From contig NZ_JARZAI010000015.1 of the NCBI RefSeq assembly GCF_029893355.1, positions 124,001 to 188,000 of the forward strand: a stretch of 64,000 nucleotides of DNA, given 5' to 3'. This DNA comes from Kitasatospora sp. MAA4. GTDB lineage: Bacteria; Actinomycetota; Actinomycetes; Streptomycetales; Streptomycetaceae. The position numbers and the translations under genes are program-made. This document shows, piece after piece, positions 25,685-35,216 of the stretch. Below the pieces are notes generated by a model, which had not been told where the DNA came from, did not search any database, and saw only the letters and a list, made by a program, of their open reading frames with translations. The stretch's first letter is position 1; each line of letters starts with the position of its first letter.

Positions 25685-28657
25685 GTGCTACACATAAGAA
25701 CATTGGGCCGCCGACTGGCCACTGGCGCCGCCACGGCGCTGGTGCTGGCGACGCTACCGCTCGGGGTGGGGACGACCGTCGCCGCCGCGGCGACCGGGCC
25801 CGCCGTCGCGAGCCTCGACGGCTCGGGGAGCTTCTCCGACTCGTTCACCCTGCCGTCGACCTCGGACACCACTCCGATGTACGGCCTGAACGTCGGTCTC
25901 GACAAGCGCGAGACGGGGTCCGCCAAGGGCATCGCCTACACCCGGGTCTCGGGGCCGGTGGGAAGCAACACGAACGCGCCGGACCCCTCGGACGTGCAGA
26001 CCGGGAACGCACAGCACCCGAACAAGCTGGGCTTCTTCAACGGCGGCACCTCCGCCGTCATGCTCGGCGCGCCCGCGCTCGCCGACGCCAACGGCCAGTA
26101 CACCATCAGCACCACCGTCGAACCCGTGGTGGGCCAGACCGGCAGCAGCGACTGGGCCTCCCTGGCCCTCAGCCGCAGCCACCGCAGCACGGGCATCGCG
26201 ACCAACAGCGACGTCGACCTCGGCCTGACCGTGGCGTCCAATGGGACGCTCACGCTGTACCACGCCAAGACCCCGTTCTGGACCGGCCAGGTCACCCCCA
26301 ACACAGGTGTCTTCACCGTCTCGCTGACGGTCTTCACCGGCGCGGTGCCGACGGTCGCGCTGTCGATCAACGGCGTCGCGGAAACCGGGATCTCGACACC
26401 CAGCTCCGTCACCCGCTGGCCGAGCAGCTCCTACCTGTACCTCGGTGCGAGCCAGTCGAACTCGAGCGAGGTGACGACATTCGGCGACGGCAACGGCAAC
26501 GGGCTCACCGTGAGCAACGTCGACACCGTCGCGAGTGCCAGCATCAAGCCGCTCGTCGACACCTTCGACGGCGCGCCGAACAACAACCCCGACCACGGGC
26601 TGAACGACGATCTGAGCGCCCGCCAGCCGACCGTCGCCACCAGCGGCTACACGGTGGCCTCCGGCGCGGGCGACCCCACCGCCTCCGTGCAGGTCAACAG
26701 CCCCGCGTACCCCAACGTGCTCTCGCTGACCAGGGCGGCCGTCCGCCTCAACAAGCCCGTCACGGCCGACCTCTCCGGCACCTACACGGTGCACGCCGTG
26801 CTGACGCCCGTGGCCAACAGCACGAGCAGCACGAGCAGCACCGACTCGTCCTCGCTGGTCGTGAGCAACTCCGCGACGGCGACCGGCTCGGTGCAGGGAT
26901 CCGACGTCGCGCTCGGCCTGCAGATTCAGGTCAACGGCGCGCTGCAGCTCTTCCAGGCCGGCACCCCGCTGTGGTCCGCCCAGCAGCAGGTGACCGCCGC
27001 TCCCTCGTACGACGTGTCGATGGCCGTACTCGACGGCACCTCGCCGCAGGCGACGCTCGTCGTCAACGGGACGAGCTTCACAGTGCCCACCCCCACCAAC
27101 GCCTACCCGCGCGACGGCTACGTGTACCTGGGCGGCTCGGCGAATGCGAATGACGTCAGCACGGTCGACGACCTGCGGCTGTCGATGGTGGGCGGGCTCA
27201 GCTTCGACGGCTACTTCGACTCGTCCGACGTGACCGACGCCACCGCCAGCTCCCCCGTCAACCGCGCTCCCGAGGCCGCGGGTTGGACCAACCTGAACCA
27301 GTACTTCAGCAACGCGGGTTATGCCGGCGACCCGACGACCGGGTTCCTGGACTACTGCCTGCCCTCATCGTGCATCCTCTCGGTGGACAAGTACGAAGCG
27401 AGCCCGACCGCCCTCGCACAGCTGGTGCAGATTTTGGGGGCCAGCATCGAGAAGGTCGGCGCGGTCTACCTGCAGGACGAGCCCTACCTGGACCACGGCC
27501 CCGGTAACCCAGCCCTGACGCAGCAGCAGCTGAGGGACGTCGTTACCAACGTGCGGGCCGCGTTCCCCGACAAGCCGATGGTCCTCACCATGGCCTATAC
27601 GACCATCGGGGACACGACGAACTACCCGGTGCCCGCCGGCGTCGACCTGGTCGGCTTCGACCGCTACTGCCATGGTCGGGCCGTCCTGGCCAACTTGCTG
27701 GGGACGCTGGAGCAGGAGGTGGGAGGCGCCGCCTCCAACACACACATGTTCCTCGTCCCCGAGGCCAGCACCGACCGCCTGGGCGGCGACTGCCGGGACG
27801 CGAGCGACGGCGCCGTCGCCAACGCCCTGCCCGACTACGAGGCCCTGGCGGCCGCCGACCCCCGGGTCACGTACCTGATGGGCTTCCGCTGGAGGGGCAT
27901 CGCGACCGCCACCTCCACCACCCCCCAGTCGCTCGCCTCGCAGCAGGCCATGGGCAGCGCGATCATCAACGGCACCCCCATCCGCCCCGCGAGCTCGGTC
28001 GGCGTCTACCACCCGAGCACGGGGACCTTCTACGAGGGCGACCGGGCCGGTGACACGCTGAGCCATGCGTTGCCGTTCGGCAACCCCAACTGGAAGCCCC
28101 TGGCAGGTCACTGGGCCGGCCCCGGCCCGGACACCATCGGCGCCTACGACCCCAGCACCGGCACGTTCTACCTGAGCAACGACAACGCCACCGCCTCCGC
28201 TCCCATCAGGTTCGGCAACCCCGGCTGGATCCCACTCGCAGGCGACTGGACCGGCAGCGGCAAGGACACCATCGGCGCCTACGACCCCAGCACCGGCATC
28301 TTCTACCTCACCAACGACAACGCCCACTCCATCACCCCCATCAAGTTCGGCAACCCCGGCTGGATCCCACTCGCAGGCGACTGGACCGGCAGCGGCAAGG
28401 ACACCATCGGCGCCTACGACCCCAGCACCGGCACCTTCTACCTGAGCAACGACAACAGCACCTCCGCCATCACCAAGACGTTCGGCAACCCCGGCTGGAC
28501 CCCGATGGTCGGCGACTGGAACGGCGACGGCACGGACACCATCGGCGCCCTCGACCCCAGCACCATGAGGTTCTACCTGAGCAACGACAACGCCACCGCG
28601 GCGACCTCGTTCCTCTTCGGTTCCCCGGGCGACGTCCCGTTCGCGGGCATCTGGTAA
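25685..28657 (+). CDS. Large secreted protein: two LamG-like domains, a glycosidase-like barrel and FG-GAP-like repeats
   Basis: 990 residues. GTG at 25685 follows GGGGAG and opens a Sec signal peptide (1-36). Two related beta-sandwich (LamG/concanavalin-like) domains follow (about 45-205 and 290-495), both with NNP/DNP..LN and SLYLG-type strands. Residues about 500-760 look like a TIM-barrel hydrolase: YLQDEPY with Glu599, DLVGFDRYCHG, MGFRWRG. I cannot assign a GH family. The end (772-990) is five tandem repeats of about 45 residues with TIGAYDPSTGTFYLSNDN and GDWTGSGKD, like FG-GAP/VCBS propeller blades. Likely an extracellular polysaccharide-binding or -degrading enzyme. Confidence 0.75.
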   Translation: MLHIRTLGRRLATGAATALVLATLPLGVGTTVAAAATGPAVASLDGSGSFSDSFTLPSTSDTTPMYGLNVGLDKRETGSAKGIAYTRVSGPVGSNTNAPDPSDVQTGNAQHPNKLGFFNGGTSAVMLGAPALADANGQYTISTTVEPVVGQTGSSDWASLALSRSHRSTGIATNSDVDLGLTVASNGTLTLYHAKTPFWTGQVTPNTGVFTVSLTVFTGAVPTVALSINGVAETGISTPSSVTRWPSSSYLYLGASQSNSSEVTTFGDGNGNGLTVSNVDTVASASIKPLVDTFDGAPNNNPDHGLNDDLSARQPTVATSGYTVASGAGDPTASVQVNSPAYPNVLSLTRAAVRLNKPVTADLSGTYTVHAVLTPVANSTSSTSSTDSSSLVVSNSATATGSVQGSDVALGLQIQVNGALQLFQAGTPLWSAQQQVTAAPSYDVSMAVLDGTSPQATLVVNGTSFTVPTPTNAYPRDGYVYLGGSANANDVSTVDDLRLSMVGGLSFDGYFDSSDVTDATASSPVNRAPEAAGWTNLNQYFSNAGYAGDPTTGFLDYCLPSSCILSVDKYEASPTALAQLVQILGASIEKVGAVYLQDEPYLDHGPGNPALTQQQLRDVVTNVRAAFPDKPMVLTMAYTTIGDTTNYPVPAGVDLVGFDRYCHGRAVLANLLGTLEQEVGGAASNTHMFLVPEASTDRLGGDCRDASDGAVANALPDYEALAAADPRVTYLMGFRWRGIATATSTTPQSLASQQAMGSAIINGTPIRPASSVGVYHPSTGTFYEGDRAGDTLSHALPFGNPNWKPLAGHWAGPGPDTIGAYDPSTGTFYLSNDNATASAPIRFGNPGWIPLAGDWTGSGKDTIGAYDPSTGIFYLTNDNAHSITPIKFGNPGWIPLAGDWTGSGKDTIGAYDPSTGTFYLSNDNSTSAITKTFGNPGWTPMVGDWNGDGTDTIGALDPSTMRFYLSNDNATAATSFLFGSPGDVPFAGIW
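28010..28654 (+). repeat. Tandem coding repeats of about 135 bp
   Basis: Five consecutive repeat units encode the C-terminal blades. Two units are identical over 88 bp (28211-28298 and 28346-28433), exactly 135 bp apart, which points to recent duplication or gene conversion. Confidence 0.8.
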
Positions 28658-28672
28658 CCGCAGGAGCGGCAT

Positions 28673-28733
28673 GACAGCCCGCTGTCGGGGGCGACAGCGC
28701 CCTGACAGCGGGCTGACAGCACGGCCGGACAGC
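28673..28733. promoter_or_regulatory. Cluster of GACAGC repeats upstream of the ABC exporter operon
   Basis: GACAGC occurs at 28673, 28693, 28704, 28715 and 28728, with the inverted form GCTGTC at 28681. Three central copies are spaced exactly 11 bp, the helical-repeat spacing typical of SARP heptamer sites. AGCCCGCTGTC (28676-28686) and GACAGCGGGCT (28704-28714) can also form an 11-bp stem, so a terminator role for the upstream gene is an alternative. Confidence 0.5.
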
Positions 28734-28741
28734 CTGGGGGC

Positions 28742-29785
28742 ATGACACAGACCGTCACCGCCCCGACCGACCGGGGGCAGCGCACCGGGAGCCGGCCCGA
28801 CTCCGGCAACGCCCCAGACTCCGGCAACGCAGTGGAGGCCCGCGGCATCGTCAAGCACTTCGGCGCGACCAAGGCGCTGGACGGCGTCGACCTCACCGTC
28901 AAGCAGGGCACCGTACTCGGCGTGCTCGGCCCGAACGGCGCCGGGAAGACCACGCTGATCCGGGTGCTCTCCACGCTGATCAAGCCGGACGCCGGCAGCG
29001 CCGTCGTCGGCGGGTTCGACGTGCTGCGCCAGCCCAAGCAGCTGCGCCGCACGATCGGGCTGACCGGGCAGTACGCCTCGGTCGACGAGCTGCTCTCCGG
29101 CTACGAGAACCTCTACCTGATCGGCCGGCTGCTCGACCTCTCCGGCCGGGACGCCAAGGCGCGCGCCACCGAGCTGCTGGAGCGCTTCTCGCTCACCGAG
29201 GCCGCCAAGCGCGAGGCCAAGACCTACTCGGGCGGCATGCGGCGCCGGCTGGACCTGGCGGCCAGCATGATCGGGCGGCCCAGGGTGCTCTACCTGGACG
29301 AGCCGACCACCGGGCTTGACCCGCGCACCCGCAACGAGGTGTGGGCCGAGGTGCAGCGGATGGTCGGCGAGGGAACTACCGTGCTGCTCACCACCCAGTA
29401 CATGGAGGAGGCCGAGCAGTTGGCCGACGACCTGACGGTGATCGACCGCGGCCGGGTGATCGCCGCCGGGTCGGTGGCGGGCCTCAAGGCCCAGGTGGGC
29501 GGCCAGACCCTGCAGATCCGGGCCGTCGATGCGGCCGAACTCCCGGAGATGGCCCACTGCTTGGGCGAGGCGGGGATCGTCGGCGCGAGCGTGTCGACCG
29601 ACGCCGGACTGCTCGCGGTGCCGATCACCGGCGACGAGCAACTGACCGCCGTCATCGGGGTGCTGGGCACCCGCGGGTTCGGCGTGGCGGGCATCGACAC
29701 CCAAGTGCCCAGTCTGGACGAGGTCTTCCTCGCCATCACCGGCAGCTCCGCTGTCGCAGCCGCAGCGAAGGAGTCCCAGGCATGA
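28742..29785 (+). CDS. ABC exporter ATP-binding protein (DrrA family)
   Basis: 347 residues. ABC motifs in order: Walker A GPNGAGKTT (about 61-69), Q-loop GLTGQYASV, signature YSGGMRRRLDLA, Walker B VLYLDEPTTGLDP and an H-loop TTQYMEEAEQ. The C-terminal extension matches DrrA-type daunorubicin-resistance ATPases. It powers export through the permease encoded next, with which it overlaps by 4 bp (ATGA). The first 25 residues contain a duplicated DSGNA-like motif of no known role. A SARP regulator lies convergent just downstream, so the operon may export a natural product or a toxic compound; no biosynthetic genes are nearby. Confidence 0.92.
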   Translation: MTQTVTAPTDRGQRTGSRPDSGNAPDSGNAVEARGIVKHFGATKALDGVDLTVKQGTVLGVLGPNGAGKTTLIRVLSTLIKPDAGSAVVGGFDVLRQPKQLRRTIGLTGQYASVDELLSGYENLYLIGRLLDLSGRDAKARATELLERFSLTEAAKREAKTYSGGMRRRLDLAASMIGRPRVLYLDEPTTGLDPRTRNEVWAEVQRMVGEGTTVLLTTQYMEEAEQLADDLTVIDRGRVIAAGSVAGLKAQVGGQTLQIRAVDAAELPEMAHCLGEAGIVGASVSTDAGLLAVPITGDEQLTAVIGVLGTRGFGVAGIDTQVPSLDEVFLAITGSSAVAAAAKESQA

Positions 29786-30582
29786 GCACCGTGACCTACC
29801 CCGTACCGGACGGCCGGATCGGCCTGGCCGGCAACCTGCGCCACATCGGCGCGCTGACCCGCCGCAACCTGATGCGGATCAAGGCCGACCCGGAGTCGAT
29901 GCTCGACGCGGTGGTCGTGCCGATCATCTTCACACTGCTCTTCGTCTACGTCTTCGGCGGCGCCGTCTCGGGCGGCCAGCAGGCGTACAAGCAGTACATG
30001 ATCCCCGGGCTGCTGGGCACCACCGGCCTCAATCTGGCGATGGCGGTCGGCACCGGACTGAACACCGACTTCCAGACCGGCGTGATGGACCGCTTCCGCA
30101 CCCTGCCGATCGCCCGCTCCTCGGTCCTGGTCGGCAAGATGCTGGCCGAGGCCTGCCGGGGGATGGTCTCCTTCGCCGTCCTGATCAGCTTCTCGCTGAT
30201 CCTCGGCCTCCAGCTGAAGACCGGTCCGCTGGGCGTGCTCGCCGCAGTCGGGCTCTCGATGGCCTTCGGCATGTCGATGGTCTGGATCTCGATGCTGCTC
30301 GGCCTGGTGATGCGCAGCGCGCAGGCCGTCCAGGGGGTGAGCATGGTGGTGATCATGCCGCTGCAGTTCGGCAGTTCGATCTTCGCGCCGACCAGCACCA
30401 TGCCGGGCTGGCTACAGGCCTTCACCCGCTACAACCCGCTCTCCAACCTGGCGGACGCCTGCCGCAGCCTGATCAACGGCGGGCCGCTGGCCCACTCGGT
30501 GACCATGGTGCTGATCTGGTCGGTGGGAATCACCGCGATCACCGCGCCGCTCGCGGTCGCGCGGTTCCGCAAGAAGGCCTGA
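29782..30582 (+). CDS. ABC-2 type permease (DrrB family)
   Basis: 266 residues, ATG overlapping the ATPase stop (ATGA). About six membrane segments and the ABC-2 signature region FAPTSTMPGWLQAFTRYNPLS near the C-terminus identify it as the partner permease. The N-terminal RNLMRIKADPESMLDAVVVPIIF matches the DrrB pattern in two stretches. It forms the membrane pore of the exporter. Confidence 0.92.
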   Translation: MSTVTYPVPDGRIGLAGNLRHIGALTRRNLMRIKADPESMLDAVVVPIIFTLLFVYVFGGAVSGGQQAYKQYMIPGLLGTTGLNLAMAVGTGLNTDFQTGVMDRFRTLPIARSSVLVGKMLAEACRGMVSFAVLISFSLILGLQLKTGPLGVLAAVGLSMAFGMSMVWISMLLGLVMRSAQAVQGVSMVVIMPLQFGSSIFAPTSTMPGWLQAFTRYNPLSNLADACRSLINGGPLAHSVTMVLIWSVGITAITAPLAVARFRKKA

Positions 30583-30594
30583 CGGGCCGACCCG

Positions 30595-33500
30595 TCAGCC
30601 GACCACCTCGTCCAGCAGAGCGACGGCCTCCTCGAACGGGAGGCCGCCGCCCTCGGCGTACGCCCGTTCGTACTCCTGCTCGCCGAGCAGCCCGACCAGC
30701 ACGGCACGGCAGCGCTCGTGCTCCAGTCGTTGCAGGTGGGAGCCCTGCACCATCACCTGGCCGTGCGCGCCGAGGATCAGGACCAGCCGCCCGGCCAGTG
30801 CGCGGTCCTCGTCCCGCTCAGCCAGCTGCGCCAGGACCCCGACCGCGACCGGCATCGTCATCATCGTGACGTGCTGGGCGAAGATGGTGGCGGTGCCGGA
30901 GACCTCGACGAGCTGGTTCCGGCCCTGCCGTAGGGCGGTCAGCGCGCGCGGCAGGTCGCTGGCCAGTGCGGCCACCAGGGCGCGGGAACAGGAGACCATC
31001 CCCTGGAAGACTCCCGGAACGGCCCTGCCGAACTGTCCGTTGACCGCGTCCAGCTTGTCCAGTTCCCGCTCGGCGGCGGCGAACTCACCGCGGGATCCGT
31101 AGAGCGCGGCGAGTACCAGGTGCCCGAAGAACAGCGGGCCGGCCGAAGCGGAGGCGCCGGGCCGCAGGCCGTTCAGCGCCTCGGTGATCAGCTTCTCGCC
31201 CGCCGCCTCGTCGCTCGCCAGCAGCGCCTCACCCAACTGGACCCGCAGGACCGGGGTCTCCTGGGTGGCACCCAGCTCCTCGGCCAGTTCGATGGCCCGG
31301 CGGTAGTACGGCGCGGCGGCGGTCGGGTCACCGCCGTGCGAGGCCGTCTCGGCCAGCGCGCCGAACGCCTCGGCCATGCCCCAGCTGTCCCCCAGCCGGG
31401 TGTAGATCTCCAGCGCCTCGGTACCGTCCCGTTCGGCCTGGGCCAGGCCGCCCGCCTTGTCGTTGGACATCTTCGCCCGCAGTTGCAGGCTGAACGCCAG
31501 CGCACTGTCCCGGCCGTAGCGACGGCAGCCCGCCACCGCATCGTCCAGCAGCTCCTCCATCCGGTCCATCCAGCCGGACAGGAAGCCCGCGAAGATCCTC
31601 AGCAGCGGGGTGACGGTGTACGACTGCGGCAGCTCCGGGGTGTACAGCCGCAGCACCCGCTGGGCCAGGTCGACGCAGCCCTCGTCGCCGATCACGTCCA
31701 TGCCGCCGTCGAACTTGCTGACCAGCAGCAGGAGTCGGACCTGGCGCCGGGCCTCATGCAGGACCGGCTCGGCCATCGGCAGCGGGTACTCGATCAGCAG
31801 GCGGTCCAGCGGCTGCGGCGCGGGAGCGTCGTCGGCGTACGGGTCGGGGCCGAGTGCGGCCACCGCCTCGAACCAACTCCGGGACTCCTCACGGTAGTCA
31901 CGCAGCGCCCAGAACCAGGACATGCCGAGCGTCAGCACCAGCGCGTCGGCCTCGGCGCCGGCGTCCACCGCGCGGCGCAGCGCCGCCCGGACGTTGTCCT
32001 TCTCGCGCTCCAACACCCCGAGCCAGTGGACCTGTTGCGGGCCGTGCAGGTTGAGTTCGGAGTTGCGCACCAGTTCGCGGAAGCAGGCCAGGTGGCGCAG
32101 CGCGACCTCGGGCTCGGCCGCCTCGGCCAGCCGCTCGGCGGCGTACTCGTGGATGGTCTCCAGCATCCGGTAGCGCGGCGGCCCCTCCGGGTCCAGGCCT
32201 GCCACCAGCAGGGACTTGTCGACCAGCGAGAAGATCAGGTCGGCCACGTCCGCGGACTGCACCTCCTGCCCGTCGGCGCAGACCTGGGCGGCGTCCTCCA
32301 GTGTCCAGCCGCCCGCGAAGACCGAGAGCCGGCGCAGCACCGCGCGCTCGCGCGCGTCCAGCAGCTCCCAGCTCCAGTCGACCACCGCGCGCAGCGTCTG
32401 CTGGCGCGGCAGCAGCGTCCGGCTGCCGCGGTTCAACAGGGCGAAGCGGCCGTCCAGTCGGGCGGCCAGCTGGCCCGGAGTCATGCTGCGCAGCCGGGCC
32501 GCGGCCAGCTCGATGGCGAGCGGGAGGCCGTCCAGTCGGCGACAGATCTCCGTGCAGGAGGCCGGGTCCTCGGCCGGGTCGAAGCCCGGACGGGCGGCGG
32601 CGCCGCGATCGGCGAGCAGCCGCAGCGCCGTCGGGTCCGGCAGCGGCTCGACCGGCAGGACCACCTCGCCGGGCACCCCAAGCGGCTCACGGCTGGTCGC
32701 CAGGATCGTCAACCCCGGGCACTCGGCAAGGAGTTGGTCGGCCAGTTCAGCGGCGGCCTGGATCAGGTGCTCGCAGTTGTCCAGGATCAGCAGCATCCGG
32801 GCGGGACCGCAGCGTTCGATGATCCGGCGCAGCGGGTCCTCCGGGCGGCCCTCGGCGGCGTCGGCCAGGTGCAGCACCGTGCCGCGCAGGCCGAGGACCG
32901 AGAGCACCGCGCCCGGTACGGCGGACGGGCTGTCCAGCGGGGCGAGTTCGGCCAGCCAGGTGCCGTCGGGCCAGAGCCCGGCCGCCTGGGCGCGATGGCC
33001 GGCCTCGATCGAGAGCCTGGTCTTGCCCGATCCGCCCGGGCCGGTCAGGGTCACCAACCGGGTCATGGCGGGGACCAGGCAACCGGCCAGCGCGTCGAGA
33101 TCCTGCTCGCGGCCGACGAAACTGGTCAGCCTGGCCCGCAGGTTGCCGGTCGGCGGCGGGGCGGGGGCAGCCAGCGGCGCAGCTGCGGGCTCGGGCGCGC
33201 TGCGCGGGCCGTCGGCGGCGAGCAACTGCCGGTGCAGTTCAGCGAGTTGCATACCAGGGTCGACGCCGAGGCGGTCCGCCAGAGCCCGCCGCACCGCCTC
33301 GTAGCGGCTCAACGCCTCGGCCGTACGCCCGGATTGGTGCAGTGCGCGGATCCACAGCACGTGCAGCGGCTCGTCCAGCGGCCGGTCCGCGCAGAGGCCG
33401 GCCAGTTCGGCGGTCACCGCGGTGGCCCGCCCGAGCGCCAGGTCCGCGGCGATCCGCTGGCGCAGCACCTCGGTTCGCTGCGCCTCCAGCCGCACCGCGC

Positions 33501-33924
33501 TGCCCGAGCGGTCCGGCAGGTCGGCCAGCGCCGGTCCGCGCCAGAGTGCCAGCGCCGCCCGCAGCGACTGGGCGGCCTGGTCCGGCGCGCCCGACTCCAG
33601 CGCCGTGCGGCCGCGGTCGGCCAGCTCCTGGAACCGGCCCAGGTCGCTGCCCCGCCCGGTCACCCAGTACCCGCCGGGGCCCGAGCCGACCTCGTCCCGT
33701 CCGATGGTCCGGCGCAGCCGCCCGACCAGGGTCTGCAGTGCCGCGGCCGAGTCCTGCGGCTGCTCGCCGTCCCAGACCTCGGCGACCAGCGCGTCGGCCG
33801 GCACCGGCCGCCCCTGGCGCAGGACCAGCGCCGCGAGCAGGGCACGCAGCCGGGCACCGCCCAGCGGGATGGGTGTGCCGTCGTCGTGCTGGGCCGTGGT
33901 GGTGCCGAGGATGCCGTAGAACAC
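30595..33924 (-). CDS. AfsR/SARP-type transcriptional regulator with NB-ARC and TPR domains
   Basis: 1109 residues. GTG at 33924 with AGGA upstream gives the usual short N-terminus MFYGILG; the ATG at 34026 would add an unrelated tail. Domains: OmpR-like winged helix (about 1-90), bacterial transcriptional activation domain (about 95-245), an STAND/NB-ARC ATPase with P-loop GPGGSGKTR near 305 and LLILDNCEHL, and a long TPR-like C-terminal half. Such proteins activate secondary-metabolism or stress genes from direct heptamer repeats. It is convergent with the ABC exporter and may regulate that operon, whose promoter region carries 11-bp-spaced repeats. Confidence 0.92.
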   Translation of the reverse strand: MFYGILGTTTAQHDDGTPIPLGGARLRALLAALVLRQGRPVPADALVAEVWDGEQPQDSAAALQTLVGRLRRTIGRDEVGSGPGGYWVTGRGSDLGRFQELADRGRTALESGAPDQAAQSLRAALALWRGPALADLPDRSGSAVRLEAQRTEVLRQRIAADLALGRATAVTAELAGLCADRPLDEPLHVLWIRALHQSGRTAEALSRYEAVRRALADRLGVDPGMQLAELHRQLLAADGPRSAPEPAAAPLAAPAPPPTGNLRARLTSFVGREQDLDALAGCLVPAMTRLVTLTGPGGSGKTRLSIEAGHRAQAAGLWPDGTWLAELAPLDSPSAVPGAVLSVLGLRGTVLHLADAAEGRPEDPLRRIIERCGPARMLLILDNCEHLIQAAAELADQLLAECPGLTILATSREPLGVPGEVVLPVEPLPDPTALRLLADRGAAARPGFDPAEDPASCTEICRRLDGLPLAIELAAARLRSMTPGQLAARLDGRFALLNRGSRTLLPRQQTLRAVVDWSWELLDARERAVLRRLSVFAGGWTLEDAAQVCADGQEVQSADVADLIFSLVDKSLLVAGLDPEGPPRYRMLETIHEYAAERLAEAAEPEVALRHLACFRELVRNSELNLHGPQQVHWLGVLEREKDNVRAALRRAVDAGAEADALVLTLGMSWFWALRDYREESRSWFEAVAALGPDPYADDAPAPQPLDRLLIEYPLPMAEPVLHEARRQVRLLLLVSKFDGGMDVIGDEGCVDLAQRVLRLYTPELPQSYTVTPLLRIFAGFLSGWMDRMEELLDDAVAGCRRYGRDSALAFSLQLRAKMSNDKAGGLAQAERDGTEALEIYTRLGDSWGMAEAFGALAETASHGGDPTAAAPYYRRAIELAEELGATQETPVLRVQLGEALLASDEAAGEKLITEALNGLRPGASASAGPLFFGHLVLAALYGSRGEFAAAERELDKLDAVNGQFGRAVPGVFQGMVSCSRALVAALASDLPRALTALRQGRNQLVEVSGTATIFAQHVTMMTMPVAVGVLAQLAERDEDRALAGRLVLILGAHGQVMVQGSHLQRLEHERCRAVLVGLLGEQEYERAYAEGGGLPFEEAVALLDEVVG

Positions 33925-34024
33925 CTGACCATTCTGTCCTGTCGTTTGTCCGCAGCCGTACCGCCCGGCATGATCGGTCGGGTCAGCCCGCCCGATGCCC
34001 AGTCCCCCCGGAGACCCGAACACC

Positions 34025-34834
34025 ATGAGCTATGCCGACGCACGACGCCCGGGTAGTGAGGAGCGCCGGATCAGTCCGGTGTTCTGGGTCCTGCTGGCGA
34101 TACTGGGCACCTCCGGCTGGGCGGTGTGGACGGGGTACGGCACCGCGAGCTTCGGCGTCTTCCTCTTCGTGGTGGCCGGCTGGATGGTCTCGCTCTGCCT
34201 GCACGAGTACGCGCACGCCCGCACCGCGCTGCACGGCGGGGACATCACGGTGGGCGCCAAGGGCTATCTGACGCTCAATCCGTTCAAGTACGCCAACGCG
34301 GTGCTGAGTTTCGTGCTGCCGGTGGTCTTCGTCATCCTCGGCGGCATCGGCCTGCCGGGCGGCGCGGTCTTCATCGAGCGCCACCGCATCCACGGGCGGC
34401 TCAAGCACAGCCTGATCTCGGCGGCCGGGCCGCTGGTGAACCTGCTCTGCGCGGTGCTGCTGCTGGTGCCGGTCGGCGCCGGCTGGCTGGACGACCTGCC
34501 GGCGAGCATCGCGGTCAACGGCTACCCGGTGAGCTCCTTCGCGGCCGCACTGTCCTTCCTCGGCCTGCTCCAGGTGAGCGCCGCGCTGCTGAACCTGCTG
34601 CCGATCCCCGGCCTGGACGGCTACGGGATCGTCGAGCCCTGGCTCTCGCTGAAGACCCGCCGCGCGGTGCAGCCCTTCGCGCCGTACGGGCTGATGGCGG
34701 TCTTCGTGGTGCTCTGGCAGTCGCAGGTGAACCAGTGGTTCTTCGGCCTGGTGCACGACATCCTCGGCCTGTTCGGGGTCCAGGACGGGTTCGCCGAGGC
34801 GGGGCAGTACCTGTTCCGGTTCTGGACGCACTGA
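34025..34834 (+). CDS. M50-family membrane metalloprotease (site-2 protease-like)
   Basis: 269 residues. ATG at 34025 has GGAG 11 nt upstream. The zinc motif HEYAH (His60, Glu61, His64) lies in a membrane helix, and the third ligand is in NLLPIPGLDGYG near residue 197. Five to six helices. It has no PDZ or CBS domain, so it is the minimal type. Such proteases cut membrane-bound regulators within the membrane; the substrate is unknown. Confidence 0.9.
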   Translation: MSYADARRPGSEERRISPVFWVLLAILGTSGWAVWTGYGTASFGVFLFVVAGWMVSLCLHEYAHARTALHGGDITVGAKGYLTLNPFKYANAVLSFVLPVVFVILGGIGLPGGAVFIERHRIHGRLKHSLISAAGPLVNLLCAVLLLVPVGAGWLDDLPASIAVNGYPVSSFAAALSFLGLLQVSAALLNLLPIPGLDGYGIVEPWLSLKTRRAVQPFAPYGLMAVFVVLWQSQVNQWFFGLVHDILGLFGVQDGFAEAGQYLFRFWTH

Positions 34835-34843
34835 CCCCGCGGA

Positions 34844-35026
34844 TCAGTTCCTGTCGGCCGCCTGGGCCAGGCGCTCCTTGCGGAGGTAGAACCAGGCCAT
34901 GTTGCTGGAGAGGCCGGCCAGCAGCACCCAGATCACGCCGAACCAGTTGCCCTGCACGAAGGAGACCACGGCGGCGGCCACCGCGAGGACGAAGACGATC
35001 GAGGCGTACAGGGCGTTGCGGGGCAT
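34844..35026 (-). CDS. Small two-helix membrane protein
   Basis: 60 residues, ATG at 35026 after GGAG. Two hydrophobic helices (about 6-25 and 28-48) are followed by a charged tail. It is convergent with the M50 protease gene, 9 bp apart. No family is recognised. The larger overlapping reading frame that extends upstream of it has no RBS and no support. Confidence 0.75.
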   Translation of the reverse strand: MPRNALYASIVFVLAVAAAVVSFVQGNWFGVIWVLLAGLSSNMAWFYLRKERLAQAADRN

Positions 35027-35216
35027 GGCGGCCGGCTCCAGGGGTCGGGGTCTGTCGGCCCCCATTCTCGCCGAAGGCCGTCGACCACCCGCAGCGGGGT
35101 GGCGCCGGGCCCGCCGTGTCGTCACACGATCTTCACAGCGCAGTCCCGTCACCGGATCGGGGGACGCTGGGGTGAAGAGCCTTTCGGCGACGTGCGAACG
35201 GCTCCATCCTGTGCGC

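Noticed and set aside
28742..33924. Natural-product biosynthetic cluster around the SARP and ABC exporter
   Set aside because: No synthase, tailoring or precursor-peptide gene lies nearby; the set is a regulator plus exporter only.
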